This document shows positions 36,032-45,099 of a DNA stretch of 64,000 nucleotides, in pieces (the first letter of the stretch is position 1; each line of letters begins with the position of its first letter). Position numbers and translations under genes: made by a program. The stretch spans positions 1 to 64,000 of the forward strand of contig JAEVYU010000063.1 of assembly GCA_023392595.1 (NCBI GenBank), in the 5' to 3' direction. Source of the DNA: Bacillota bacterium. GTDB taxonomy: Bacteria; Bacillota; UBA4882; UBA8346. Under the pieces are notes generated by a model that was not told the DNA's origin, ran no database searches, and worked only from the letters and a program-made list of their open reading frames with translations.

Positions 36032-36109
36032 GGAGCCGTGGTGTAGTCGGTTTAACATGCCAGCCTGTCACGCTGGAGACCGTGGGTTCGAGTCCCATCG
36101 GCTCCGCCA
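36032..36109 (+). tRNA. tRNA-Asp (anticodon GTC)
   Basis: Acceptor stem GGAGCCG/CGGCTCC is perfect, the anticodon stem CCAGC/GCTGG encloses CTGTCAC (anticodon GTC), the T loop is TTCGAGT, and CCA is encoded. It lies 56 bp after tRNA-Val. Confidence 0.95.
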
Positions 36110-36122
36110 TTATTAAAATCTG

Positions 36123-36150
36123 AAGGCCCTCCAACAGGGGGCCTTTTTTC
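36123..36150 (+). terminator. Terminator of the tRNA unit
   Basis: AAGGCCCTC pairs with GGGGGCCTT, followed by TTTTTT, 14 bp after tRNA-Asp. Confidence 0.85.
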
Positions 36151-36332
36151 ATAGGCAGCAACTCTGCGAGTTTTTTGAGAACGTTATGGTGGGAAGTGAA
36201 CGTACTGTATGTTTGTGAGGACCGTATCCTTAACCCGGATAAATTTCCGGAGCAGATAGTCTAAAAGAAGACAATAGCAATATACAGTTTTTAAAATGGG
36301 TTACAATAAAAGAATCGATAGGAGTGATTGGG

Positions 36333-37445
36333 ATGAAAGACCCCCGTATGGCCAAGATGGCGGAAGGACTCATCAATTATTCGGTCAGATTGCAGAAAGG
36401 CGAAAAAATTTTGATCGAGGTCATCGATTCCGGTATCCCGCTGGCATTGGCCGTAGTCAAAGAAGCGTATCGGGTTGGTGGTGTTCCCTTTACCATGATC
36501 CGCAATAAGCAAATTGACCGGCAATTTATGCTAGGAGCTAGTGAAGACCAACTTCAACAATTGGCCGGTTTCGAGCTGGTTCAAATGAAAGAAATGCAGG
36601 CCTATATCGGTATCCGGGCGGCGGATAACGCCAATGAAACTGCCGACGTCCCCGGTCAACAACAACAAGTTTATATGAAATATTACTCCAGGCCGGTGAC
36701 TGATCAACGGGTTAACCATACCAAGTGGTGCATCATGCGTTATCCGACACCATCGATGGCTCAGGCTGCCAGCATGAGTACTGAGGCTTTTGAGGATTTC
36801 TATTTTAATGTTTGCACTTTGGATTACAGTAAAATGCTCAAAGCGATGGAACCGTTGAAAAAATTGATGGAACGTACCAACCAAGTTCGGTTGACCGGGC
36901 GTGACACTGACCTTACTTTTTCCATCCAGGGATTACCGGCTATTCCATGTGCGGGAGCCATGAATATTCCGGATGGGGAGATTTTTACTGCGCCTGTCAA
37001 AAATTCCGTCAACGGTGTGATTACTTATAATACGCCCGCTGTATACCAGGGGGTTACTTATGAGAATATTCAACTTCGCTTTGAAAACGGTAAAATCATA
37101 GAAGTTCACGGTAGTGACCCGGCTCGTCTGAACCACATTTTTGATACCGATGAAGGAGCCCGTTTTGTAGGGGAGTTTTCATTCGGGGTCAATCCTTATA
37201 TTTTAAAACCAATGAAAGATACCCTTTTTGATGAAAAAATTTGCGGCAGTATTCATTTTACTCCGGGTCAGGCTTATCAAGAATGCGATAACGGCAACCG
37301 TTCAGCTATCCATTGGGATTTAGTCTTTATTCAACAGCCCGAATACGGGGGCGGGGAAATATATCTGGATGGGAAACTAATTCGTAAAGATGGACGTTTT
37401 GTCTTACCTGAGTTGGAAGCTTTAAATCCGGAAAATTTAGTATGA
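36333..37445 (+). CDS. M29-family aminopeptidase
   Basis: ATG 36333 lies 8 nt after AGGAG; the GTG at 36324 overlaps that site. The 370-residue protein matches M29 (AmpS/PepS/aminopeptidase T). It shows an N-terminal Rossmann-like part (GEKILIEVIDSGIPLALAVV) and the metal-binding C-terminal domain with NIPDGEIFTAPVKNSVNG, GEFSFGVNP, DEKICGSIHFTPGQAY and SAIHWDLVF. These residues hold two metal ions. It is a cytoplasmic exopeptidase acting on short peptides. It forms its own unit with a strong terminator downstream. Confidence 0.92.
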   Translation: MKDPRMAKMAEGLINYSVRLQKGEKILIEVIDSGIPLALAVVKEAYRVGGVPFTMIRNKQIDRQFMLGASEDQLQQLAGFELVQMKEMQAYIGIRAADNANETADVPGQQQQVYMKYYSRPVTDQRVNHTKWCIMRYPTPSMAQAASMSTEAFEDFYFNVCTLDYSKMLKAMEPLKKLMERTNQVRLTGRDTDLTFSIQGLPAIPCAGAMNIPDGEIFTAPVKNSVNGVITYNTPAVYQGVTYENIQLRFENGKIIEVHGSDPARLNHIFDTDEGARFVGEFSFGVNPYILKPMKDTLFDEKICGSIHFTPGQAYQECDNGNRSAIHWDLVFIQQPEYGGGEIYLDGKLIRKDGRFVLPELEALNPENLV

Positions 37446-37538
37446 CTCATTGCGAGTTTCGATTTGGCAGTCTCTCGCTTTTTTGAAACCGACTGGATTA
37501 AGGGCCTTGCCCTCAAGGAAATAGGAAATATGAATGGG

Positions 37539-37579
37539 GTAATTACTTTGATGGAGCATCAGGGTAATTACTTTTTTAT
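37539..37579 (+). terminator. Terminator after the M29 aminopeptidase gene
   Basis: GTAATTACTTTGATG pairs with CATCAGGGTAATTAC through a three-base GAG loop (the TT/GG positions wobble), followed by TTTTTT. It ends about 95 bp past the stop. Confidence 0.75.
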
Positions 37580-37703
37580 TAGGCTGCACTGAAGGATAAC
37601 CCATACCTGAATTTTTTTCATATAAAGAATGGTTTTTAAATGCCGAAAACGATCATGCTTGGGAAATTAACTAACCTGAAATCAAAAAGACTTTGGAGAC
37701 ATC

Positions 37704-38987
37704 ATGAAGAGACAAATAACGGTCAATCTCGGCAATTTATTACTATCTCTATCCGAAATTACAGATTTAATGAACCCTCTTGTTTCTCAGCATCAGCAAA
37801 AAACAGCTTTCATTGCGATTGAGATTGCTAAAGCTTTCAATGTTCATCCCGATATTCTGGAGAATATATTTATAGCCGCTTTGTTTCACGATATAGGCGC
37901 TATTACGGTCGAGGAAAAGCTGGCCGTTCATAAAGGCAAAGACGTCAATCTGGATGTTCATTGTATTAAAGGCGAGATTTTGTTGAATAAAATCCCTTGG
38001 TTTCAGAAAATAGCGAAAACCGTCCGCTACCACCACCGAAGCTGGAAAGATTGGGAGGATAGCCTGGATAACCCGCTGATGCTAACTTCGCAAATTATTT
38101 TATTAGCCGATTCTGTGGAAAGAATGATTCAAGAGGATCAATATATTTTACACCAAAACGGAATCATCATGGAACAAATTCAACGAATGCAGGACAGGGT
38201 GATAGCCGGAGAGCTTGTCCGGTGCTTTTTAGAGGTTGCCGCCCGTGAGGAATTTTGGCTTGATTTGGTTTCACCGCGTTTATATCATATTTTGCTCAGT
38301 CAAGGTCCCTATCGTAATACTGAAATTGACATGAATGGTATATCATTGATTGCTGATCTTTTCAGGGATATTATCGATTTTAAATCCGCTTTTACAGCAA
38401 CCCATACCTCCGGAGTATCTGCTTGCGCGGAAATTATGGGTTCTCTTTTTGGCCTGACAGATGTGGAAATTCATTGGCTGAAGATAGCAGGGAATTTGCA
38501 CGATATCGGGAAATTGGTGATTCCCAATAGCATCTTGGAAAAGCGGGGGAAGCTCACTCCGAGTGAAACTGCGGTTATGAGGTGTCACACTTATTACACC
38601 TATTATGTGATTAATTCAATCGGCGGTTTAAGTAATATTGCTGAATGGGCAGCCTACCACCATGAAAAATTGGACGGCAGCGGCTATCCTTTTCATTGCC
38701 GGTCTTTTGAAATTGACATTGGAAGCCGAATATTGTCCGTTGCAGATATTTTTACCGCTTTGGCGGAGGATCGTCCATACCGCCCTGGAATGAATAAAAA
38801 ACAAATTTTTTCGGTCCTGAAAGAAGAAGCCAACCAAAACAAACTGGAGCCTAAAATTGTAGAGTTATTATTTGACCATTACAATTCCATAAGTGACTAT
38901 GTTAAAGAACGCCAGACATCGGCTAAAGAATTTTATAATCAGAGATTTCTGGTCGTTTTGGCCGAGAGTGAAAAAAAACAATATTGA
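37704..38987 (+). CDS. Double-HD protein, C-terminal HD-GYP phosphodiesterase
   Basis: The 427-residue protein contains two HD modules and no membrane segment. The first (about 25-130) has FHDIGA and RYHHRSWKDWED. The second (about 225-400) has LHDIGKLVIP, CHTYYTYYVI and HHEKLDGSGYP, the defining HD-GYP motif, then RILSVADIFTALAEDRPYR. HD-GYP domains hydrolyse cyclic di-GMP. The N-terminal HD may be a second hydrolase or a regulatory domain; its GYP-equivalent is missing. It is likely cytoplasmic and stands alone. Confidence 0.85.
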   Translation: MKRQITVNLGNLLLSLSEITDLMNPLVSQHQQKTAFIAIEIAKAFNVHPDILENIFIAALFHDIGAITVEEKLAVHKGKDVNLDVHCIKGEILLNKIPWFQKIAKTVRYHHRSWKDWEDSLDNPLMLTSQIILLADSVERMIQEDQYILHQNGIIMEQIQRMQDRVIAGELVRCFLEVAAREEFWLDLVSPRLYHILLSQGPYRNTEIDMNGISLIADLFRDIIDFKSAFTATHTSGVSACAEIMGSLFGLTDVEIHWLKIAGNLHDIGKLVIPNSILEKRGKLTPSETAVMRCHTYYTYYVINSIGGLSNIAEWAAYHHEKLDGSGYPFHCRSFEIDIGSRILSVADIFTALAEDRPYRPGMNKKQIFSVLKEEANQNKLEPKIVELLFDHYNSISDYVKERQTSAKEFYNQRFLVVLAESEKKQY

Positions 38988-39070
38988 ATCAGCCGGCAGC
39001 CAACCGGGATTTGGCAGTCTTTAAAATGACCAAACCCCCAGGTGTCAATTTAGGGTAAGAAGTTAGATAT

Positions 39071-39144
39071 AAGGCTGCCGGAAAAGAGGATCTTTTATCG
39101 GTTGAGAGAGTCTCGGGATAAAAAATTTTTACAGACAGCCCCTT
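39071..39144. repeat. Intergenic hairpin element with RGCTGYCT ends
   Basis: The left end AAGGCTGCCGGAAAAG and right end AAATTTTTACAGACAGCC can fold back, with an inner TTTTATC/GGATAAAA stem. Further left, CCGGCAGCC (38993-39001) is also complementary to GGCTGCCGG (39073-39081). It lies between two convergent genes. The end sequence resembles that of the element at 33266-33381. Confidence 0.5.
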
Positions 39145-39162
39145 TAGCTACAACTTACCTAT

Positions 39163-39402
39163 TTAAGTATTGTTACTCAAATTAATAACCATGGAGAATT
39201 CAGTCCCCCCTTTTGCAGCTTCACGATAAATGGTTTGAAGACCATTCCAGATTTGATCAGGACTTTCGCTGTAGAGGTACGTACTCTGATTGCCGATTTC
39301 GTGTTTAATCCCGGTCGTTTTAAGGGCTTCCAGAGATTGATTAATAATAGCGTCAGAATTAACAACTTCTAGCGGGAACAATGAGACTTCACATGACAGC
39401 AT
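39163..39402 (-). CDS. YkoF/MTH1187-type thiamine-binding-like protein
   Basis: ATG 39402 has AAAGGAGGG 7 nt upstream, better than the longer frame. The 79-residue protein shows the family pattern: CEVSLFPLEV at the start, a helix, KHEIGNQSTYLYSESPDQIW and a last strand FSMVINLSN. Members are small ferredoxin-fold proteins that bind hydroxymethylpyrimidine or thiamine. No thiamine genes or TPP riboswitch are seen nearby. Confidence 0.7.
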   Translation of the reverse strand: MLSCEVSLFPLEVVNSDAIINQSLEALKTTGIKHEIGNQSTYLYSESPDQIWNGLQTIYREAAKGGTEFSMVINLSNNT

Positions 39403-39677
39403 ATATTTTCCCTCCTTTCTCCCAAGTAGATTTCCAAATGAACAGTCAATCAATATCAGGTACTTTAAGTTGGTTTATGAAAAACTTACCATTTATAAAA
39501 AAATGGATGAATCCATAAAATCGGAAAGAAACTTTTTAGCATAAGTCCCGTTTATCATCTAATAGTGGTGATCTATGAACTCCTTAAAACGATCAACATA
39601 ACAATTTTGCAGGAATTTGAATGAACTTGTCAAATTAAGTAAATATGGCGATAAATGATTTGATAGAGGAGTGTAAT

Positions 39678-40838
39678 TTGGTTAAGGAAGAATGCGATGT
39701 TCTAATTTTATCTGCCAGCTATGGTGGGGGGCATAACCAAGTCGCAAGAGCATTAACAGCGGCCCTCCAATTACAAGCCCCCGGAATGAAGATTATTACC
39801 GTTGATTACTGTGACTTATTAGTCCCTTTGTTTAACCGGTTGACCCAATTTGGTTATATGCAAAGTATTAGACATTTTCCGGTAGGTTATGCATTATATT
39901 ATCAAGCCACTGGGAAAATATCTCCAGACTCTTTTTGGCAGCGGCACCTGAACAAAATCGGTTATTCTGAACTCATGATGTTGGTTGATAATTTGCGGCC
40001 GCGCCTGATTATTTCAACTTTTCCCATCCCTGCAGGCGTTCTTTCGGAAATGAAGGCAAGCGGGCATTTAAACGTGCCAGTGGTAACCGTGATTACCGAT
40101 ATGTGTGTCCATAGTCAATGGATTCATCCAAATACCGATTTATATATCATAGGTTCTTCGGAAGTGGCGGAAGGATTAGTTGGAAGAGGAGTGCCGCGGA
40201 GAAAAATAATGGATAGCGGAATTCCAATTCTTCCGGAATTTAATAAGGATCTTGATAAGGCAAAACTGCGGGCGGCTTTTGGGTATAAACCGGATGACAA
40301 GGTTATCATTATTATGGGTGGAAGTGACGGCATTTTTAGGGCAACCCGATTTAAACTCCACCGTACGTTGGAACAATTGCCCGATGGCGTCCAAGCTTTA
40401 ATCCTCACAGGGTATAATCATGATTTATATGATAAACTTCAGCCCTTGATGGGAAGGTATTCTAATTTCAGGGTGGAAAAGTTTAACCAAAATATGGCTG
40501 GTTTAATGAAAATGGCTGATCTGTTAATAACCAAAGCTGGAGGGATTACAATTTCAGAGGCTCTGGCAAGTGGTTTGCCGATGGTTATCTATAAGCCAAC
40601 ACCGGGACAGGAAGAGGTCAACGCCAATTATCTATGGCGTCACCGGGCCGCTATCATTGCTAAAACAGAACACCGAGTGAGAACGGCCATTCATCGGATG
40701 GTTTGTGATGAACAATTTCGGCTGTTGTTTCAAAGAAATTGCTTAAAATTAGGTCATCCCAATTCAGCGGCAATGGCGGCAAATGCTATCTTAAAAATGT
40801 TGACTCCGGTTACTCGAAGCAAAAATTTTATCCGTTAA
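39678..40838 (+). CDS. UgtP/MGDG-synthase-like glycolipid glycosyltransferase
   Basis: TTG 39678 has AGAGGAG at 6-nt spacing; ATG 39645 has no such site. The roughly 386-residue protein has the MGDG-synthase N-terminal domain (SASYGGGHNQVARAL, PVVTVITDMCVHSQWI) and a GT28-type C-terminal domain with IIIMGGSDG and the sugar-nucleotide signature TKAGGITISEALASGLPMV. Such enzymes transfer hexose to diacylglycerol at the inner leaflet. It leads a likely operon with an MFS transporter, a deacetylase and a YkoP-like protein, all 0-45 bp apart. Confidence 0.85.
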   Translation: MVKEECDVLILSASYGGGHNQVARALTAALQLQAPGMKIITVDYCDLLVPLFNRLTQFGYMQSIRHFPVGYALYYQATGKISPDSFWQRHLNKIGYSELMMLVDNLRPRLIISTFPIPAGVLSEMKASGHLNVPVVTVITDMCVHSQWIHPNTDLYIIGSSEVAEGLVGRGVPRRKIMDSGIPILPEFNKDLDKAKLRAAFGYKPDDKVIIIMGGSDGIFRATRFKLHRTLEQLPDGVQALILTGYNHDLYDKLQPLMGRYSNFRVEKFNQNMAGLMKMADLLITKAGGITISEALASGLPMVIYKPTPGQEEVNANYLWRHRAAIIAKTEHRVRTAIHRMVCDEQFRLLFQRNCLKLGHPNSAAMAANAILKMLTPVTRSKNFIR

Positions 40839-40856
40839 TGTTAAGGGGAGAAGTCC

Positions 40857-42152
40857 GTGTTTCATAAAAAGGAAGGTTTATTTCAACATCCGGTGATCAT
40901 TGCCTTTTTGGCCATTATTTCATCCATTGAGTTTATTCGGATGTCTTTATTTTTGACCTTTTTGCCCAGCTTTTTGAAGAATTTACATTATACGACGGCT
41001 ACGATTGGGGCCGTCTTTACAGCCAATCTTTTAGCCGATAATTTTTCTAAAAGTGCCATCGGGTGGCTCGTCGATCATAAGGGGCCCTGGCCGGTGTTGC
41101 TCTGTGGAAGCATTGCAACAGCCGCCGGAGTTCTATTAATCATGACTTTTCATCAAAGCCTTTTGTTATTAATTTTAGCAGCAATTTTAATTGGCATTGG
41201 TGTTTCACCGACATGGCCGGCAGCGATAACCGGTTCTATTGAGACAGTCGGTGAAGAAAAGAGAGCAACCATTATTAGTGTCATTTCCGTTATTTGGCTG
41301 GCGGGCGGGGGCTTAGGACCCATTTTAATGGGTTTTTTAATTGACAGTAGAATGAGCAAATTTTTAATACAGGTTCATCTGCCTGTTTTTAATGCTTATC
41401 GGACCGGGTTTGCGGTATTAGCTGCGGTCGCTTTATTGGCAGTGGTTATTTGTATTTTAGGATGGTGGAGTTGGAACCGGGTACCGCATATTAAAGAGAA
41501 TACTGAGGCTAGGCTTCAGGTTCCCGCTAAGGAGCGGATCAAAGATATTGTAAAACGGCTTTGGAAAGTAAAAGGTTTAATTCCGGGAATGTTTTTTCAA
41601 ACACTATCCCTGGGTATGCTCTTGCCAAATCTTTTACCCTTTGCTACCGATAAGCTCAACCTGACGGAAGCCCAGTATAGTATGTTGCTGTTGATAGGTG
41701 GAATTGTAGTAGTATCCTTTATGATTCCGGTCGGGCGGTTGGCCGATCGCCAAGGGCCACGGGCGTTTCTGGTTGCCGGATTTTTGCTTGCGGCAGGTTC
41801 GATATTTATCTTGGTTTCACAAGGCAACAGTCATAACGTTTGGTGGTTGGTTGGTTTTGTCGGCCTTTCCTATGCTTTGATTCAACCGGCCTGGAATTCA
41901 TTATTGGCAGGTTCGATTCCCTCAGATCAACGTGGAGTGCTTATGGGATTATTTATGTCTGTGGAAGGGGCGGGATTTGCTTTCGGCCCATTGGTTGGAG
42001 GATATCTTGGCACTTTGAGCAGTAAAGATTTAGGTTTGTTAGGCGGTACCGGTTTGGTGGCGCCGTTTTATTTCAGTAGTTTTTGTTTGGTTTTAATGGC
42101 GATTGTCTATATGGTCTATCCATTTCGACATTATCAGGATGAGGTTGAGTAA
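40857..42152 (+). CDS. MFS transporter
   Basis: A GTG start at 40857 follows AAGGGGAG. The 431-residue protein has about 12 hydrophobic segments and the MFS loop motif GWLVDHKGPWPVL after helix 2, repeated as GRLADRQGPRAFL in the second half. Substrate cannot be read. Its place between a glycolipid glycosyltransferase and a deacetylase suggests it may move a lipid, as LtaA-type flippases do in similar operons, or an envelope sugar. Confidence 0.8.
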   Translation: MFHKKEGLFQHPVIIAFLAIISSIEFIRMSLFLTFLPSFLKNLHYTTATIGAVFTANLLADNFSKSAIGWLVDHKGPWPVLLCGSIATAAGVLLIMTFHQSLLLLILAAILIGIGVSPTWPAAITGSIETVGEEKRATIISVISVIWLAGGGLGPILMGFLIDSRMSKFLIQVHLPVFNAYRTGFAVLAAVALLAVVICILGWWSWNRVPHIKENTEARLQVPAKERIKDIVKRLWKVKGLIPGMFFQTLSLGMLLPNLLPFATDKLNLTEAQYSMLLLIGGIVVVSFMIPVGRLADRQGPRAFLVAGFLLAAGSIFILVSQGNSHNVWWLVGFVGLSYALIQPAWNSLLAGSIPSDQRGVLMGLFMSVEGAGFAFGPLVGGYLGTLSSKDLGLLGGTGLVAPFYFSSFCLVLMAIVYMVYPFRHYQDEVE

Positions 42153-42153
42153 G

Positions 42154-42870
42154 ATGGTTTGGTGGATTATTGGGCTAACGCTTGTTATATTCTGGGCATT
42201 ATTATATCCGGTAACCGATTACTGGCAGCGTTGGTTTTCAAGAAAGGTCCTCAAAAAAGGACACTCCGGCAAGAGCGGGCCGGAAGGGAAACCCGCTATT
42301 TGCCTAACATTTGATGACGGCCCGAATCCTGAAATTACCCCGCAAATATTGGATGTTTTGGCAGAGTACCATATCCCGGTAACCTTTTTTTTAGTGGGTT
42401 ATCGGGCTGAACGTTCACCGGAGTTGGTAAAGAAAATTTTAGAGCATGGTCATGAAATTGGTGTTCATACTTATGATCATTGTCATGCTTACAGCATGTT
42501 CGCTTATAAAAGTATCAGCACCATCAGGCGGGGTATCAGAATTTTAGAAAATATCACCGGGAAATCGATGGTTTGGTTCAGGCCCCCGTGGGGGGCTTTA
42601 AATTTTTTTGAGCTAGCAGCAGTAAGACATTTTAATCTCAAAATTGTTTTATGGACCGCCAATGCGATCGATTGGGACATAAAGACGACTCCGCTGCAAA
42701 TTGTTGAGCGCCTGAAAAGGAAACTGCAACCCGGTTGTATCATTGTAATCCATGATGCAGGGGGTGATCCGGGTGCGCCCCGGCATACTTTGGAAGCTTT
42801 GCCTCAATTTATCGAGCAAGCTCAGGCAGAAGGCTATCAATTTGTTACTTTAACGGCCATTCAAGGTTAA
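42154..42870 (+). CDS. Polysaccharide deacetylase (NodB domain)
   Basis: ATG 42154 has GAGG 9 nt upstream and follows the MFS stop directly; ATG 42139 is the alternative. The 238-residue protein has one N-terminal membrane segment and a NodB domain with all metal and catalytic motifs: LTFDDGPNPE, HTYDHCH, WFRPPWGA and IVIHDAG. It is anchored and faces outward, and should remove N- or O-acetyl groups from envelope sugars. Its operon suggests a glycolipid-linked substrate. Confidence 0.88.
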   Translation: MVWWIIGLTLVIFWALLYPVTDYWQRWFSRKVLKKGHSGKSGPEGKPAICLTFDDGPNPEITPQILDVLAEYHIPVTFFLVGYRAERSPELVKKILEHGHEIGVHTYDHCHAYSMFAYKSISTIRRGIRILENITGKSMVWFRPPWGALNFFELAAVRHFNLKIVLWTANAIDWDIKTTPLQIVERLKRKLQPGCIIVIHDAGGDPGAPRHTLEALPQFIEQAQAEGYQFVTLTAIQG

Positions 42871-42915
42871 CTTTATATTGATAAAGCAACACACTAAAAA
42901 CAGGAGAACTTCACG

Positions 42916-43482
42916 ATGAGCGATATGACTATATTACAAAGACTGGGTATGGCTATTGATCGCCGGTATTTAAAAAAAGTTGCTGCAACAGGGATTCCCG
43001 GTTCAAAAAATCAGTTGTTGTTGATTTGTTTTCACAGCTATCACGGCCAAACGAAGCTTGATATTAATGGCACTATCATTAATCCCGGGGATTCTATCGC
43101 AGAGTTTCACTTGTCCAATAAACGCATAGCTGAAATGGGGAGGGAGGATTCATCCCGTTCCATGGAGTGGCGGATGTTGGAAATACTTAAGGCTGAATTT
43201 ACCGCCTTGGCTGAGGCGTGTTCTAATAATATAATTTCCGGGCAAGTTCAGGGTTTTTATGGAGTTAATGTATTAACATCAGGAGCAAAGCGGTTGGGAT
43301 TTACTTTAGTTCCGATACCGAAAGGCTGGAACCACTGGTGGTTGGGCTTTTGGGAGAGTATTTTGCGGAAAATCTTTTATTCCTATAAAACCCCAAAAAA
43401 GGCTACATTTCAGAAGCCAAAAGAGGCTTTCGAGGTCTGGATAACAAGGGAAGAGCTGATTAAACGCTATATAAGGGCATGA
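42916..43482 (+). CDS. YkoP-like protein
   Basis: The 188-residue protein has no membrane segment. It resembles the YkoP family (VAATGIPGSKNQLLLICFHS..., GDSIAEFHLSNKRI, GVNVLTSGAKRLGF, WWLGFWESILRKIF). Family members often sit next to polysaccharide deacetylases and glycosyltransferases, as here. The biochemical role is unknown; a substrate-binding partner of the envelope glycosylation operon is my inference. Confidence 0.65.
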   Translation: MSDMTILQRLGMAIDRRYLKKVAATGIPGSKNQLLLICFHSYHGQTKLDINGTIINPGDSIAEFHLSNKRIAEMGREDSSRSMEWRMLEILKAEFTALAEACSNNIISGQVQGFYGVNVLTSGAKRLGFTLVPIPKGWNHWWLGFWESILRKIFYSYKTPKKATFQKPKEAFEVWITREELIKRYIRA

Positions 43483-43570
43483 ACTTTTCAGGACTTTCGT
43501 ACATATAATCATAGCAGTCAGCAGTCAGTAAAATTGTTTAAGCTTTGATTATATTGACGGAGGAACTTCA

Positions 43571-44170
43571 ATGGATCAAACTTTTCAGCCCAGTGCAATT
43601 TCTCCCGGTAATTCTCAATTTATATCCGATCCGGTCCTTTATTTTTTAAGGGAAGATATTGCTGATGAATTAGGCGCTATTGTAGGTTACTTGGAATGCG
43701 CAGATTTGGTGAAGGATTACCGTATCAGTTCGATATTTCGTGAAGTAGCCAATGATGAAAAAGAACATTTTATCCGTCTTATGGGAATATTAGCTCAGAT
43801 GGATCCGTTCCAGGCCAAGGAATTCCAAAGGGCTGGTTTTTCTGAGGTTTTGAGCGGTAATGAAAGCGCCAATCCTTTTAGTACCAATCCTTATGGGGCG
43901 GGGTTCCCTTTTCAGTGTCAAACTTGTCTTAAGCCGGAACGGCGCCGGCATGATTACAATGAGAAAAGAATGTATATGGCCGATGACCGAACGATGGAAT
44001 GTTTACAAAATGCAATCCGGGATGAACTGAAAGCGATCAATGCTTATCAGAAGCAATTAAAGGAAACTGCGAATCCGGCAATCCAAAATTCGTTGACCCT
44101 CATTATGAATCAAGAAAAAGAGCATGTCAGCGAGTTTACTAAACTTTTTTGTGCGATATATGATAATTGA
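43571..44170 (+). CDS. Ferritin-like protein with two E...ExxH halves
   Basis: ATG 43571 follows GACGGAGGAA. The 199-residue protein has two similar helical halves. The first (about 30-75) reads DELGAIVGYLECA...NDEKEH and the second (about 145-195) RDELKAINAYQKQL...NQEKEH, giving the Glu and ExxH ligands of a di-iron four-helix bundle. A linker carries CQTC and an Arg-rich stretch. It is probably a rubrerythrin/ferritin-like peroxidase or iron-handling protein. It immediately precedes the epimerase gene. Confidence 0.75.
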   Translation: MDQTFQPSAISPGNSQFISDPVLYFLREDIADELGAIVGYLECADLVKDYRISSIFREVANDEKEHFIRLMGILAQMDPFQAKEFQRAGFSEVLSGNESANPFSTNPYGAGFPFQCQTCLKPERRRHDYNEKRMYMADDRTMECLQNAIRDELKAINAYQKQLKETANPAIQNSLTLIMNQEKEHVSEFTKLFCAIYDN

Positions 44171-44184
44171 AAGAGGAACTTGGA

Positions 44185-45099
44185 ATGGCAAAGATTCTGG
44201 TTACAGGGGGAGCCGGTTTTATTGGTATTAATCTGCTGGAAGAATTACTACCCCTTCATCGTTTAGTAGTAGTGGATAATTTATCAACCGGGAAAGGAGG
44301 GCCTATCTTACAGGATGTTCATTTTTATCCGATGAATATTCTTGACGAAGAATTCGAAAAAATTGTCGCCCAGGAAAAACCGGAATTTATTATCCATTTA
44401 GCAGCTCAAATTAACGTGCCGGAATCTTTTGTAAACCCCATATTTGATTTGGAGACCAATATTTTAGGTACTCTCAAGGTGCTGGAAGCCGCCCAAAAAA
44501 ATGGGGTTCAAAAAATTATTTACCCATCGTCAGCGGCTGTTTATGGGAGCCCACAGTTTCTTCCCATTACCGAAGAACACCCGATAGAGCCAATGTCGTT
44601 TTATGGAATCAGCAAACATACCCCCGAACACTATATACAAACATATTTTCATAGCTATGGCCTTGATTATACCGTATTACGGTTTGCGAATGTATACGGA
44701 CCCTGGCAAGAAGCGGGAGGGGAAGGTGGCGTAATCGCCGTCTTTACCGACAATTTATTAAAAAGCAAGCCATTATCCATTTTCGGCGATGGGGAACAGA
44801 CTCGGGACTTTGTATTCGTTAAAGATGTAGCCGGGGCCATTATGAAATCGTTGTCAACCGGCAGCCATCAAATATTGAATATCGGATCGGGAAGAAAAGT
44901 AAGTGTCAATCAGTTATTTCAACAAATCAAAAGCCTAACCCAAAGTAGTATCGAACCCCAATATTTACCAAACCGCCCCGGAGACATCCGTGATAGCATA
45001 TTTGATATTGCTAAAGCCCTAAAAGTTCTTGGATGGGAACCTCAAACCACTCTGGAACAGGGGCTGCGTTTAACGATGGAGTGGTTTTTAGCGCACTAG
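44185..45099 (+). CDS. NAD-dependent UDP-sugar epimerase (GalE-like)
   Basis: ATG 44185 has AGAGGA 6 nt upstream; homology starts at MAKILVTGG. The 304-residue protein has the NAD motif TGGAGFIG, the SDR catalytic YxxxK in YGISK, a Ser-Ser in YPSSAAVYGSP, and the extended-SDR end IFGDGEQTRDFVFVKDVA. It likely interconverts UDP-glucose and UDP-galactose (or GlcNAc/GalNAc), supplying the glycosylation genes upstream. Its end overlaps a convergent small gene by 12 bp. Confidence 0.85.
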   Translation: MAKILVTGGAGFIGINLLEELLPLHRLVVVDNLSTGKGGPILQDVHFYPMNILDEEFEKIVAQEKPEFIIHLAAQINVPESFVNPIFDLETNILGTLKVLEAAQKNGVQKIIYPSSAAVYGSPQFLPITEEHPIEPMSFYGISKHTPEHYIQTYFHSYGLDYTVLRFANVYGPWQEAGGEGGVIAVFTDNLLKSKPLSIFGDGEQTRDFVFVKDVAGAIMKSLSTGSHQILNIGSGRKVSVNQLFQQIKSLTQSSIEPQYLPNRPGDIRDSIFDIAKALKVLGWEPQTTLEQGLRLTMEWFLAH

